A DNA stretch of 64,000 nt from an uncultured Bacteroidales bacterium (GTDB lineage: Bacteria; Bacteroidota; Bacteroidia; Bacteroidales; Paludibacteraceae): the NCBI GenBank assembly GCA_944321895.1, contig CALUNA010000005.1:62001-126000 (forward strand), written 5' to 3'. Made by a program: the position numbers and the translations under genes. Position 1 is the first letter of the stretch; the number at the start of each line of letters is the position of its first letter. Of this stretch, positions 11,744 through 20,092 are shown one piece after another. The notes under the pieces are model-generated. The model was not told the origin of the DNA, made no database searches, and saw only the letters and a program-made list of their open reading frames with translations.

Positions 11744-12220
11744 TCAATCGGAGTATTTTTTCTCCGAAATGAGCTTTCCCTTTTCATCCCACATGTACCA
11801 CGTTCCGGACTTCCGTCCTTTGTCATAGTGCATTTCATAGCGCATAATGCCCGTATCGTCCCAGACATACCACGCACCGTGTTTAAGGTCATTTTCATAA
11901 GATGCTTCGGACACCAGCGTTCCAGCCTCGTTGTAGGTGCGCCAGATTCCGTGAAATTTCCCGTTGCGGTAGGCACGCACTTCCTGTGGTTTCCCGTTGG
12001 GGAAATAGATGACATACGAGCCTTCCGGCCGGCCATCGTGCAAATAGATTTCCGTTTTCAACGCGCCGTTGTCGTAATATTCACGATATTCTCCTGAATA
12101 CAAATGCGTCTGGGTCTGGTCGGTAAAAAACAATCCATCCACTTGTGTAATACCTGCCGGCTGTTGTGCCTGCACGGACCAAAGCATGAACAGCAATGTA
12201 ATAATGACTAATTTTCTCAT
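11744..12220 (-). CDS. Secreted MORN-repeat (YwqK-like) protein
   Basis: A 158-residue protein with a signal peptide (cleavage near SVQAQ) followed by about five tandem MORN_2-type repeats of roughly 20-25 residues. Repeats show the pattern Y-x-x-G-x-x-x-x-Y-x-x-x-G, for example in GKFHGIWRTYNEAG and LKHGAWYVWDDTG. Such proteins are common in Bacteroidota envelopes, and some databases label them YwqK antitoxins; that label is not supported by a toxin partner here. It lies between the terminator of the beta-helix gene and the CarboxypepD_reg-like promoter. I see no clear promoter in the short 5' gap, so it may depend on read-through. Function unknown. Confidence 0.8.
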   Translation of the reverse strand: MRKLVIITLLFMLWSVQAQQPAGITQVDGLFFTDQTQTHLYSGEYREYYDNGALKTEIYLHDGRPEGSYVIYFPNGKPQEVRAYRNGKFHGIWRTYNEAGTLVSEASYENDLKHGAWYVWDDTGIMRYEMHYDKGRKSGTWYMWDEKGKLISEKKYSD

Positions 12221-12240
12221 TTCCGATAAAAGTTAAAAAA

Positions 12241-12264
12241 CGACCGGGAACAAATTCCCGGTCG
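12241..12264 (-). terminator. Strong terminator of the receptor-lipoprotein operon
   Basis: CGACCGGGAA and TTCCCGGTCG form a perfect 10-bp stem with a 4-nt loop, followed on the minus strand by six T. It ends the TonB-dependent receptor/beta-helix operon 23 nt after the stop. Confidence 0.9.
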
Positions 12265-12287
12265 CATGTTTTTAGTTGGACAACTCC

Positions 12288-13442
12288 TTAAAAGGCATAA
12301 CCTGTCCAGCTGAATATGTCTGTCGGGCAACCGGTATTGCCTGCTTCCACCTTCACATCGGCATAACCATCTGCCGGATTGATTTCCTTACCGGAAACAG
12401 CCGTTTCCAAACTGTTGGTCAGGCTGATAACCGATGCCGTATTGCCATCGCCTTTGCCATCAGTCAGGTCAATCAAGTCTTTAGCCTGTCCTTTTCCGGT
12501 CACGAGCGCATTTGTGATGGTCGCCTTGGCTCCACGGCGCACTTTAATCACGTCGTGCATATAGTAGCCTTCATCCTGGCTGGCAGCCAGACGCAAATCG
12601 AACGTTACATTCAGCACCTTGAAATCGGACTGGCCGGCTTCGTCGGGCGAAAGGCCGTCCAAGTTACCATCCGCTTCTATGCCGCGCGGATCTTCCTCCG
12701 TGCTGACATAATCGGCATCCCAGATGCCGTAAGCGTTTTCCAGCGTTCCGCTGTAACCCTGCGTGAAATCGAACATGTCATCATCCGGGTTTACAGCCAG
12801 GAAGTTTTTCACGTTTACCGTACCTCCGAAAAACTCGATGGCATCGTCCGCACCATTCGGCACAAATACGTTCTCGATTTTGGTTCCGTTGCCTACGCCG
12901 TTCAGCGTAAGTCCGTTATGTTCCACATCGGCACTGGAACGCGCACCGGTATATTCCAGAATCAAATAGGTGATTTCACCGGAATTGTCGGCGGCATCAT
13001 CTCCTCCGTACACATAGGCGGAGTTGATTTCGGTGGAACCCGTACCGTTGCCCGAAATCGGAGCTCTACCGTTGATAATCAGACCACCCCAATAACCCTG
13101 TTGTGCATTGTCCACATCGGCCGTCATGCGAACCGGCTGTGAAGCAGTTCCACGAACGTAAATTTTGCCGCCCTGCAATACCAGAATGTAATTGCTGAAA
13201 CCTTTCTGGGCCTTAATCGTCGTTCCCGCAGGAATGTCGAGCACACCACCTTCTTCCACAATCACCGGCCCGGTAATGGTGTAAACCGTATTGGCATCGA
13301 GCACTTTGGTTTCCGCAATGCTGCCGCTCAGATTGTTTTCTGAAACTGTGGGTTCTTCAACACCATTTTCATCACACGATACGAATGTTGCCGTAGCAAC
13401 CATCATGGCCGCAGCCATAAGATTCAAAAAATACTTTTTCAT
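12288..13442 (-). CDS. Surface lipoprotein with right-handed beta-helix pattern
   Basis: A 384-residue lipoprotein. The ATG at 13442 is chosen because the codon four positions upstream is TTG; it gives MKKYFLNLMAAA and a lipobox ending FVSC (Cys about 24). After an Asp/Glu-rich spacer the sequence has repeating short strands with Gly and Asn turns (GPVIVEEGGVLDIPAGTTI, GGLIINGRAPISG, YLILEYTGA, NGLTLNGVGNGTKIENV), typical of a parallel beta-helix. It follows the TonB-dependent receptor by 66 nt and ends at a strong terminator, so the pair forms an operon. By analogy with other two-gene outer-membrane uptake systems it may be the extracellular lid or ligand-capture partner. The substrate is not evident. 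Confidence 0.78.
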   Translation of the reverse strand: MKKYFLNLMAAAMMVATATFVSCDENGVEEPTVSENNLSGSIAETKVLDANTVYTITGPVIVEEGGVLDIPAGTTIKAQKGFSNYILVLQGGKIYVRGTASQPVRMTADVDNAQQGYWGGLIINGRAPISGNGTGSTEINSAYVYGGDDAADNSGEITYLILEYTGARSSADVEHNGLTLNGVGNGTKIENVFVPNGADDAIEFFGGTVNVKNFLAVNPDDDMFDFTQGYSGTLENAYGIWDADYVSTEEDPRGIEADGNLDGLSPDEAGQSDFKVLNVTFDLRLAASQDEGYYMHDVIKVRRGAKATITNALVTGKGQAKDLIDLTDGKGDGNTASVISLTNSLETAVSGKEINPADGYADVKVEAGNTGCPTDIFSWTGYAF

Positions 13443-13508
13443 TTTTCCGTTCAATTAAATAAAACTTGGGTTTACAATCATACTTATTTTTGTCAAAAAA
13501 CTATCCCG

Positions 13509-16193
13509 TTATAATTCAAAGGCTATTCCGATGCTGACATCCATGCCATTCCGATATTCATTCAAAATGACAGTTTCCGCTCCATCGCCAATTTTGCGGA
13601 CCAGGCGATGAGCCGGATCCAACAAATTAGCAGCCTTCAATTTCAGCGTCAGATGACTGTCCAGCGCAAAAGAAGCAACCACATCCAGTGTCAAAAGACC
13701 TTTTTCGATAATATCGTTATATTGCCTGGTACCGATTGTGTACACACGGTCACTGAAATAATTCAGCACCACCGAAGCGGTCAGGTTCCGCTCGCCCGCC
13801 GTCAGGCTGTACGACAAGTCCAGATTCGTAATGAACGGCGATGCTCCTTCCAGGCGACTGTTCCGCGGTTCCGTGTTGGCAATGTCAAGCAACAGATTCG
13901 TGTAAATGCAGGAAGCGTTCCATCCCAACGACAACTTGTTGCCGCGATTGCCGTTTTCATCGGTAATATTCAGCAGGTTTTTGCGCAATTCAACTTCCGC
14001 GCCGGCCACTGTGGCATATTTGCCAATGTTGTCATAGGTGAGCAAGCCGGCTGAGTTCCCCTGGTCCACACGGCCTATCGGGTTGACAATATGTTTGTAG
14101 AAACCGCATACGGAAAACAGCTCCGATGCGCTCAGGTAGAAATCCCATTTCAAATCGACATTATAATTGTCCGATGGTTTGATATTCGGGTTTCCCTGGC
14201 TGGCAAAGCCGATATTCACATATTGGTAAGGCGATATTTCCTTGGACTGCGGCAGCGTATAGCTTTTGCTTGCCCCGAAACGCAGGCTGTGCCTGTCATT
14301 GAAATCATAGCGCAAGTTCAGGCTCGGCAACCAATAGAGTTTGTTCAGTTCCTCGCTTCCCGGACTGACATGCTGCACGTGATAATCCACTGTCATGTTC
14401 ACATAATCCGCACGCAGACCAAGATTGGCAGTCAAGGCGTTGGTGAAACGATGCGTCGCTTCCACATAACCGGAATGGATATATTTGGTGACACGATATG
14501 TATTCAAATCCCCTTCGGTCATGCTGAATTTACCGGCATCATAATTCACGGAATTGTACAGGCTGTCCAATTTCAGGCCATCCAGCACATAAGTTCCCGG
14601 ATAAGCCCCGAAGTTATATTCCACCGCTTCAAAACGGTCATCCATAAACCGGCCACTGTATCCAAAACGGATGTTTGATTGTTCCATATCGAGTTTCTCG
14701 CTCAATTTATAGCGCACATCCAGTTTGGCATTGAAATCGTTTTCGTGCAATTCGGAAAAGAAACGTTTTTGCCGGTTGCTTCCCGTCAGGTTATATGTGC
14801 CATCGGGACGACGGGTGAGGTAATTTTCCCGACGGTCGGGTTCCAGACCTTTCATGTTGTTGTACGAAACGCCCGCATCCAACTTCCAGCGTTCGGCAAG
14901 CGTCCATTCGGTCAGCAATTGTTGCGTAAGCAGCAGATTGTCGTTGGTCTGCTGGCGGCGCGAAAAACCGTAATAATCATCGGCTGCCTGGAATTTTTCG
15001 GTATGCATCCCTGCATAGTCACCTACATATTGGTCATTCACATGGAGCAACATGAAGTTATACGACAATTCATGTTTGCCATCCATGCCAAAATCCACAT
15101 TGGCCAATACGAGCTGGTTTGTATTGATGGAATATTTGTCGCCTGTCTGGTCCTGGTAAACCGTACCATCGGCTGTCGTGCTGCGCACTGTTTCCTGCGT
15201 GCAGGCGTAATCCGTGGCATGCGATGCCACCGCAAAAACCGAAAGCGGATTTCCTGCTGCCCCCAAACGGAACTGTTTGCCGCCGGAAACAGCCAGACTA
15301 TGATTCATTGGAAAAACGGCCACAGAAGGGTCAAGGCTGTTCGGAAAATCAAATTTCCCATCTGTCGGGCGGGCAGCATTGGCCATACCCAAATAATTGA
15401 CTCCATCCTGACGGAGAAACACTGTTCCCGGAATCTCGCTGTTCATTCCCCCTTCGATTTCCGCTCCAAAGGCCGATTCACCCAACAGTTCCTTGGAATT
15501 GATATTGATGGCCGCACCGCCGACATCGCCGTTGGTGGAGGCACTGAACACTTTGTTGACATCGATGTTCCGGATCATGTCCGAGCCGAAAAAGTCAAGG
15601 GCGACATTTTTGTATTCCGGATCTTCCGACGGAATCGGGAAGCCGTTCAATGTCGTGGCATTGTAACGGTCGCCCAGCCCACGCACAAACACGTTTTTCA
15701 CACCAACCTGCTTGGATATGCCCGAAATCTGCGCCACTGCCGCCTCGGCATCACCGGCACCCTTGCGTGACATTTCCTTAGCTCCGATTGCCTGCACTGC
15801 CAACAGGCTTTGTTTCTGCTCCAGCAACAGGATATTCTCGCTTTCGCGGTTGCGCTTGGCCACCACTTCCACATCCTGCAAGGCCAAGTCAGCCGGCTCC
15901 AACTCAAAATCCAGTTCCACATTGCCAACGATGCTGACTGCGTGCATGGTGATTGTATTATAGCTGATATAACGGATTTCCAAATCGTATGTTCCATCCG
16001 ACAAGCCGGGCAGCATATAGTTACCATCAAAATCGGTAATCGTTCCAAGCGTAGTTCCAACTATTTGTATGGAGGCTCCTATCAACGGTTCATCCGTCTG
16101 TTTATCCGTCACCGTTCCGGAAAGGGTTGCCGAACACACAGGAACGGCATAAGTTGCTATCAGAATAGCAAGGAGAGCGTTTCTCAATCCCAT
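13509..16193 (-). CDS. TonB-dependent outer-membrane receptor
   Basis: An 894-residue receptor: signal peptide (about 1-22), a CarboxypepD_reg-like domain (about 24-110, LSGTVTDKQTDEPLIGASI onward), a plug domain containing the usual VFVRGLGDRYNATTLNGF segment, and a 22-strand barrel ending in a hydrophobic strand with terminal Leu. It is not SusC-like in layout, and no SusD is adjacent; its partner is the beta-helix lipoprotein downstream. The promoter has the same box-N9-TACTTTTG plan as the PhoB-like regulator, suggesting coordinate control. A nutrient whose shortage is sensed by that two-component pair is the likely cargo. Phosphate or a phosphorylated compound is a speculative reading. 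Confidence 0.88.
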   Translation of the reverse strand: MGLRNALLAILIATYAVPVCSATLSGTVTDKQTDEPLIGASIQIVGTTLGTITDFDGNYMLPGLSDGTYDLEIRYISYNTITMHAVSIVGNVELDFELEPADLALQDVEVVAKRNRESENILLLEQKQSLLAVQAIGAKEMSRKGAGDAEAAVAQISGISKQVGVKNVFVRGLGDRYNATTLNGFPIPSEDPEYKNVALDFFGSDMIRNIDVNKVFSASTNGDVGGAAININSKELLGESAFGAEIEGGMNSEIPGTVFLRQDGVNYLGMANAARPTDGKFDFPNSLDPSVAVFPMNHSLAVSGGKQFRLGAAGNPLSVFAVASHATDYACTQETVRSTTADGTVYQDQTGDKYSINTNQLVLANVDFGMDGKHELSYNFMLLHVNDQYVGDYAGMHTEKFQAADDYYGFSRRQQTNDNLLLTQQLLTEWTLAERWKLDAGVSYNNMKGLEPDRRENYLTRRPDGTYNLTGSNRQKRFFSELHENDFNAKLDVRYKLSEKLDMEQSNIRFGYSGRFMDDRFEAVEYNFGAYPGTYVLDGLKLDSLYNSVNYDAGKFSMTEGDLNTYRVTKYIHSGYVEATHRFTNALTANLGLRADYVNMTVDYHVQHVSPGSEELNKLYWLPSLNLRYDFNDRHSLRFGASKSYTLPQSKEISPYQYVNIGFASQGNPNIKPSDNYNVDLKWDFYLSASELFSVCGFYKHIVNPIGRVDQGNSAGLLTYDNIGKYATVAGAEVELRKNLLNITDENGNRGNKLSLGWNASCIYTNLLLDIANTEPRNSRLEGASPFITNLDLSYSLTAGERNLTASVVLNYFSDRVYTIGTRQYNDIIEKGLLTLDVVASFALDSHLTLKLKAANLLDPAHRLVRKIGDGAETVILNEYRNGMDVSIGIAFEL

Positions 16194-16219
16194 ATTTCGT
16201 TACTCTATTTTTTCGGGGG

Positions 16220-16254
16220 CAAAAGTAGAGGCGCCATGTTACGAAAATAGGACA
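16220..16254 (-). promoter_or_regulatory. Receptor promoter with PhoB-box-like element
   Basis: On the minus strand TGTCCTA (16248-16254), 4 nt, CGTAACA (16237-16243), exactly 9 nt, then -7 box TACTTTTG (16220-16227). The distal half-site is weak. Further upstream, TGTAACT and TGAAATA (16281-16298) keep the same 11-bp phase. Confidence 0.5.
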
Positions 16255-16347
16255 ATCGTATTATATTCGGTTGTAAAACATATTTCAAAAAAGTTACAGC
16301 ATCAAACCATCAGTTTCTGAAACATATCAGCCAATAGGATACCACAA

Positions 16348-16384
16348 AAAAGCAAACGAACCCACAAAGGATTCGTTTGCTTTT
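16348..16384. terminator. Long hairpin terminator after the EF-G-like gene
   Basis: AAAAGCAAACGAA pairs perfectly with TTCGTTTGCTTTT around an 11-nt loop. On the minus strand it is followed by more T, so it ends the EF-G-like transcript; its symmetry would allow it to work both ways. Confidence 0.85.
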
Positions 16385-16419
16385 CCAATATGCCTGCAAA
16401 AAACAGGCTGTTTCCGGTT

Positions 16420-18579
16420 TTATTCTTTGTCCTGTTGGGTTGCTTCGTATTCCTTCAGGAGTTTTTCCTGCACATCGGCCGGCACAAGCTCGTAGCTGGC
16501 AAACTTCATAACGAACGAAGCGCGTCCGCCGGTTATGGAACTCAATGTTGTGGAATAGCTGCTCAGTTCTTTCAAAGGAACTTTGGCTGTCAGTTTTTCA
16601 AAACCTTTTTCGCTGTGCATGCCCATGATAATGCCGCGACGCCCTTGCAAATCACTCATGACATCGCCCATTTTGTCGGAGGGCACCAGGATTTCCAAAT
16701 CATAAATCGGCTCCAGAATCTTCGGTCCGGCTTCCTTGAAGGCTGCTGCAAACGCGTTGCGTCCTGCCAGACGGAACGAAATTTCGTTGGAATCCACCGG
16801 ATGCATCTTTCCATCATACACAATGACGCGTACGTCACGCGCATAAGAGCCGGTCAGCGGGCCTTGTTCTATGCGGTCCATTACTCCTTTCAGTATGGCC
16901 GGGATAAAACGTGCATCAATAGCACCTCCCACAATACTGTTCACCATTTCGAGTTTTCCGCCCCATTCCAACGGATAAACCTGCACATCGCGGGCTGAAA
17001 TACGGAATTCCTGGCCGTTGAACTTGTAGACATCTTTGGCAGGAACGCCTTCTACGAGCGGTTCTACAATCAAATGCACTTCTCCGAACTGTCCGGCACC
17101 ACCGGATTGTTTTTTGTGGCGGTAATCGGCACGGGCCGCTTTCGTAATGGTTTCACGATACGGAATCTTAGGTTCGATAAATTCCACCATCATTTTGTCA
17201 TTGTTTTCCAGACGCCATTTCAAGGTGCGCAAATGGAACTCTCCCTGACCAAACACAATGGTCTGCTTCAGTTCCTTGGACTGTTCCACAATCCAGGTCG
17301 GGTCTTCCTCATGCATCCGGGTCAGAATCTCGCTCAGTTTTTCAGCATCGGCTTCATTCAACGGTTTAATGGCACGACGATATCTCGGGTCGGGATATTT
17401 AATGGAACCAAAATGATAATCACATCCCTTTTCATTCAATGTATTGCCCGTGCGGGAATCTTTCAGTTTCACCGTAGCGCCGATATCACCGGCATCCAGT
17501 TCGTCTATCGGATTGCGTATCTGGCCGGCTACGGCGTAGAGTTGCGTCAGACGCTCTTTGGTTCCCCGATCCATGTTTATCAGGTCATCGCCCGATTTCA
17601 CTTTGCCGCTCATAACCTTGAAATAGGAAACTTCACCGATATGTGGTTCTACGCTTGTTTTGAAGATATAGATACTTGCAGGACCATTTTCATCGGGAGC
17701 GACTTCCTTGCCATCCAGTGTAACGGGCTTTGTTGCCACGGAAACGGAAGGTGAAATGTTACCCAGAAATTCCATCAAGCGGCGCACGCCCATGTCTTTT
17801 TCGGCGCATACGCAGAAAATGGGGAACACATCGCGCAAAACAAGACCTTTGCGGATGCCTATACGCATTTCTTCCTCCTCCAGTGCTCCCTGTTCAAAGA
17901 ATTTGTCCATCAAAGTTTCATCATTTTCGGCAGCCGCTTCAAGCAAAATGTTATGCAGTTCCTTGGCTTTGTCCATTTCGGAAGCCGGAATGTCGAGAAT
18001 CTGCGGCTCGCCGCCCTCTGGTTTCCACTGGTACATTTTCATTTTCAACACATCAATCAGTGCATTGAAGCCTGGGCCGACGGAAATGGGATACTGAATC
18101 TGCACGGCCTTGCCGCCATAGAGTTCCTTGAGCTGTTCCACGGTCTTGTCATAATCGGCTTTTTCATGATCAAGCTGGTTAATCAGGAAGATAACCGGTT
18201 TTTTATGTTGTTCGGTATAGCGGAAATGGTTTTGTGTGCCTACTTCCACGCCGTTTTGTGCATTCAATAAAATAATTGCGGTGTCCGTAACATTCAGGGA
18301 GGTTACCGTCCCGCCAATGAAATCATCCGAGCCCGGACAATCTATGATGTTCAGTTTTTTTCCGAGCCATTCCAGATTGATTACCGTAGGAAATACGGAA
18401 TAACCGTACTCCTTTTCCACCGGGAAATAGTCGGAAACGGTGTTCTTCGCGTCAACGGAACCGCGACGTTTTATAACTCCACTCTCGTAAAGCATGGCTT
18501 CTACAAGAGTGGTTTTCCCAGAGCCGGAACTTCCCAATAATGAGATGTTCTTAATTTCATTTGATTGATACACTTTCAT
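16420..18579 (-). CDS. fusA2: EF-G paralogue (EF-G2 type) with altered GTPase motifs
   Basis: A 719-residue elongation-factor-G homologue with all five EF-G domains. The G domain departs from canonical EF-G: G1 is GSSGSGKT (16-23) rather than AHIDAGKT, switch I has YGYSVFPTV where EF-G has RGITI, G3 is DCPGSDD (80-86) with Ser84 replacing the catalytic His of DTPGHVD, and G4 is NQLD (134-137) rather than NKMD. These changes match the published Bacteroides thetaiotaomicron EF-G2, a paralogue lacking GTPase activity that supports slow translation during starvation under the regulator Cur. I infer the same role here. The canonical fusA is not in this window. The gene follows hflX by 121 nt. Confidence 0.85.
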   Translation of the reverse strand: MKVYQSNEIKNISLLGSSGSGKTTLVEAMLYESGVIKRRGSVDAKNTVSDYFPVEKEYGYSVFPTVINLEWLGKKLNIIDCPGSDDFIGGTVTSLNVTDTAIILLNAQNGVEVGTQNHFRYTEQHKKPVIFLINQLDHEKADYDKTVEQLKELYGGKAVQIQYPISVGPGFNALIDVLKMKMYQWKPEGGEPQILDIPASEMDKAKELHNILLEAAAENDETLMDKFFEQGALEEEEMRIGIRKGLVLRDVFPIFCVCAEKDMGVRRLMEFLGNISPSVSVATKPVTLDGKEVAPDENGPASIYIFKTSVEPHIGEVSYFKVMSGKVKSGDDLINMDRGTKERLTQLYAVAGQIRNPIDELDAGDIGATVKLKDSRTGNTLNEKGCDYHFGSIKYPDPRYRRAIKPLNEADAEKLSEILTRMHEEDPTWIVEQSKELKQTIVFGQGEFHLRTLKWRLENNDKMMVEFIEPKIPYRETITKAARADYRHKKQSGGAGQFGEVHLIVEPLVEGVPAKDVYKFNGQEFRISARDVQVYPLEWGGKLEMVNSIVGGAIDARFIPAILKGVMDRIEQGPLTGSYARDVRVIVYDGKMHPVDSNEISFRLAGRNAFAAAFKEAGPKILEPIYDLEILVPSDKMGDVMSDLQGRRGIIMGMHSEKGFEKLTAKVPLKELSSYSTTLSSITGGRASFVMKFASYELVPADVQEKLLKEYEATQQDKE

Positions 18580-18700
18580 AAGATATTAATTATTAACAAG
18601 TTAAGTAAAAAGCATTCTTTTATTCCATTTTACACGAAATTGACGCGCAATGTAAAAAAAAAACGGCAAAAAACGACAAAAAGTTTTATGTTCTACAACA

Positions 18701-19909
18701 TTACTTTTGCTGTTCCTGTTCCGTCTCATCCACATATTGGAACAGAAAATCGTTATATGGATAGCGTTCTATGTGTATTGCCTTGATTTTATCGTACATC
18801 AGTTTTTTCAGCGGCTCTATATTTTCTTTCCGCCGGGCGGAGATAAACAGGCAGTTTTCATGCATGCGGCCCATCCATGTTTTCTTCAAATCGTCCAGGC
18901 TGTAATTTTCGCGTTTCATTGGCGAAAGGTCATCCGCATCTTTGGGTGTATACGTAAAAGCATCTATTTTATTGAACAACAAGATGGATGGTTTTTCCGT
19001 ACCGGTTATGTCTTTCAAGGTCTGGCATACGACTTCATACTGCTCTTCAAAATTCGGGTGTGAAATATCCACCACATGAATCAGCAAATCTGCCTCGCGG
19101 ACTTCATCCAACGTACTTTTAAACGATTCTATCAAATGATGGGGCAGTTTGCGGATAAAGCCTACCGTGTCGGACAACAAAAACGGCAGGTTGCCGATGG
19201 TCACCTTGCGCACCGTCGTGTCCAAGGTAGCAAACAACTTGTTTTCGGCAAAAACATCCGACTTGCTGAGCAGGTTCATGATGGTCGATTTTCCGACATT
19301 GGTGTAGCCAACCAGCGCCACACGGACCAGTTTGCCGCGGTTTTGCCGTTGCGTGGCCATTTGGCGGTCTATCTTTTTCAAATCCTCTTTCAGCAAGGCA
19401 ATGCGGCTCTTGATAATACGCTTGTCGGCTTCTATCTGGGTTTCACCCATGCCGCGCCCCGTTACGCCACCGCCTCGCTGGCGGTCAAGGTGTGACCACA
19501 TACGAGTCAGGCGCGGAAGCATGTATTGCAACTGGGCCATCTCCACTTGTGTTTTGGCATAGGACGTCTGCGCACGCCGTGCGAAAATCTCCAGAATCAG
19601 GATTGTTCGGTCCATAATCCGTATGTTCAGCGCCTTTTCAATGTTGCGCAACTGCCGCGGCGACAGTTCATCGTCAAAAATGACCAGGTCAACTTCATCC
19701 TTGTGCTCATCTATATAGTTTTTGATTTCTGCCAGTTTTCCTTCACCCACATAAGTGTTCGTGTTGGGCATATCTGCTTTCTGCATGAATCTTTTCACGG
19801 GTTTTATGTCTGATGTATCGGCCAGAAAAGCCAGTTCATCAAGGTATTCCCGTGTACGGTCTTCAGGTTGCGCCGGCGTGACCAATCCGATTAGTACTGC
19901 TTGTTCCAT
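18701..19909 (-). CDS. hflX: Ribosome-associated GTPase HflX
   Basis: HflX splits or rescues stalled 70S ribosomes in a GTP-dependent way. The 402-residue protein has the N-terminal HflX domain (YVGEGKLAEI, FDDELSPRQ), the Gly-rich linker RQRGGGVTGRGMGETQIE, then a G domain with GYTNVGKST, DTVGFIRKLP and NKID. The ATG at 19909 is chosen because the codon three positions upstream is TTG. A TATTTTTG -7 box lies at 19958-19965. Its pairing with an EF-G2-like gene just downstream fits a ribosome-maintenance cluster, although no shared regulation is proven. Confidence 0.95.
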   Translation of the reverse strand: MEQAVLIGLVTPAQPEDRTREYLDELAFLADTSDIKPVKRFMQKADMPNTNTYVGEGKLAEIKNYIDEHKDEVDLVIFDDELSPRQLRNIEKALNIRIMDRTILILEIFARRAQTSYAKTQVEMAQLQYMLPRLTRMWSHLDRQRGGGVTGRGMGETQIEADKRIIKSRIALLKEDLKKIDRQMATQRQNRGKLVRVALVGYTNVGKSTIMNLLSKSDVFAENKLFATLDTTVRKVTIGNLPFLLSDTVGFIRKLPHHLIESFKSTLDEVREADLLIHVVDISHPNFEEQYEVVCQTLKDITGTEKPSILLFNKIDAFTYTPKDADDLSPMKRENYSLDDLKKTWMGRMHENCLFISARRKENIEPLKKLMYDKIKAIHIERYPYNDFLFQYVDETEQEQQK

Positions 19910-19957
19910 ATTGTACAAAATGCTGTCTGTTTTCCTTTATAGGACATAATGTTGTCA

Positions 19958-19965
19958 CAAAAATA
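19958..19965 (-). promoter_or_regulatory. -7 box of the hflX promoter
   Basis: TATTTTTG on the minus strand, about 50 nt upstream of the hflX start. Confidence 0.5.
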
Positions 19966-20029
19966 CGATAAAGTTTGAATGTAAGCAACAGCCGAACGGA
20001 TTTCCGGCTGCTTTTGTTTCAAAAGAAAA

Positions 20030-20054
20030 GCCGTACCGGACAAACCGGTACGGC
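20030..20054 (-). terminator. Terminator of the rimP-nusA-infB operon
   Basis: GCCGTACCGG and CCGGTACGGC form a perfect 10-bp stem with a 5-nt loop, followed on the minus strand by TTTTCTTTTG. Confidence 0.85.
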
Positions 20055-20092
20055 CCAATGCTCAAGCATGAAACTTCTTATGGAGCAAACTG

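Noticed and set aside
11744-12220. MORN-repeat protein as the antitoxin of a toxin-antitoxin pair
   Set aside because: The YwqK label is often attached to this fold, but the protein is exported and no toxin gene adjoins it.
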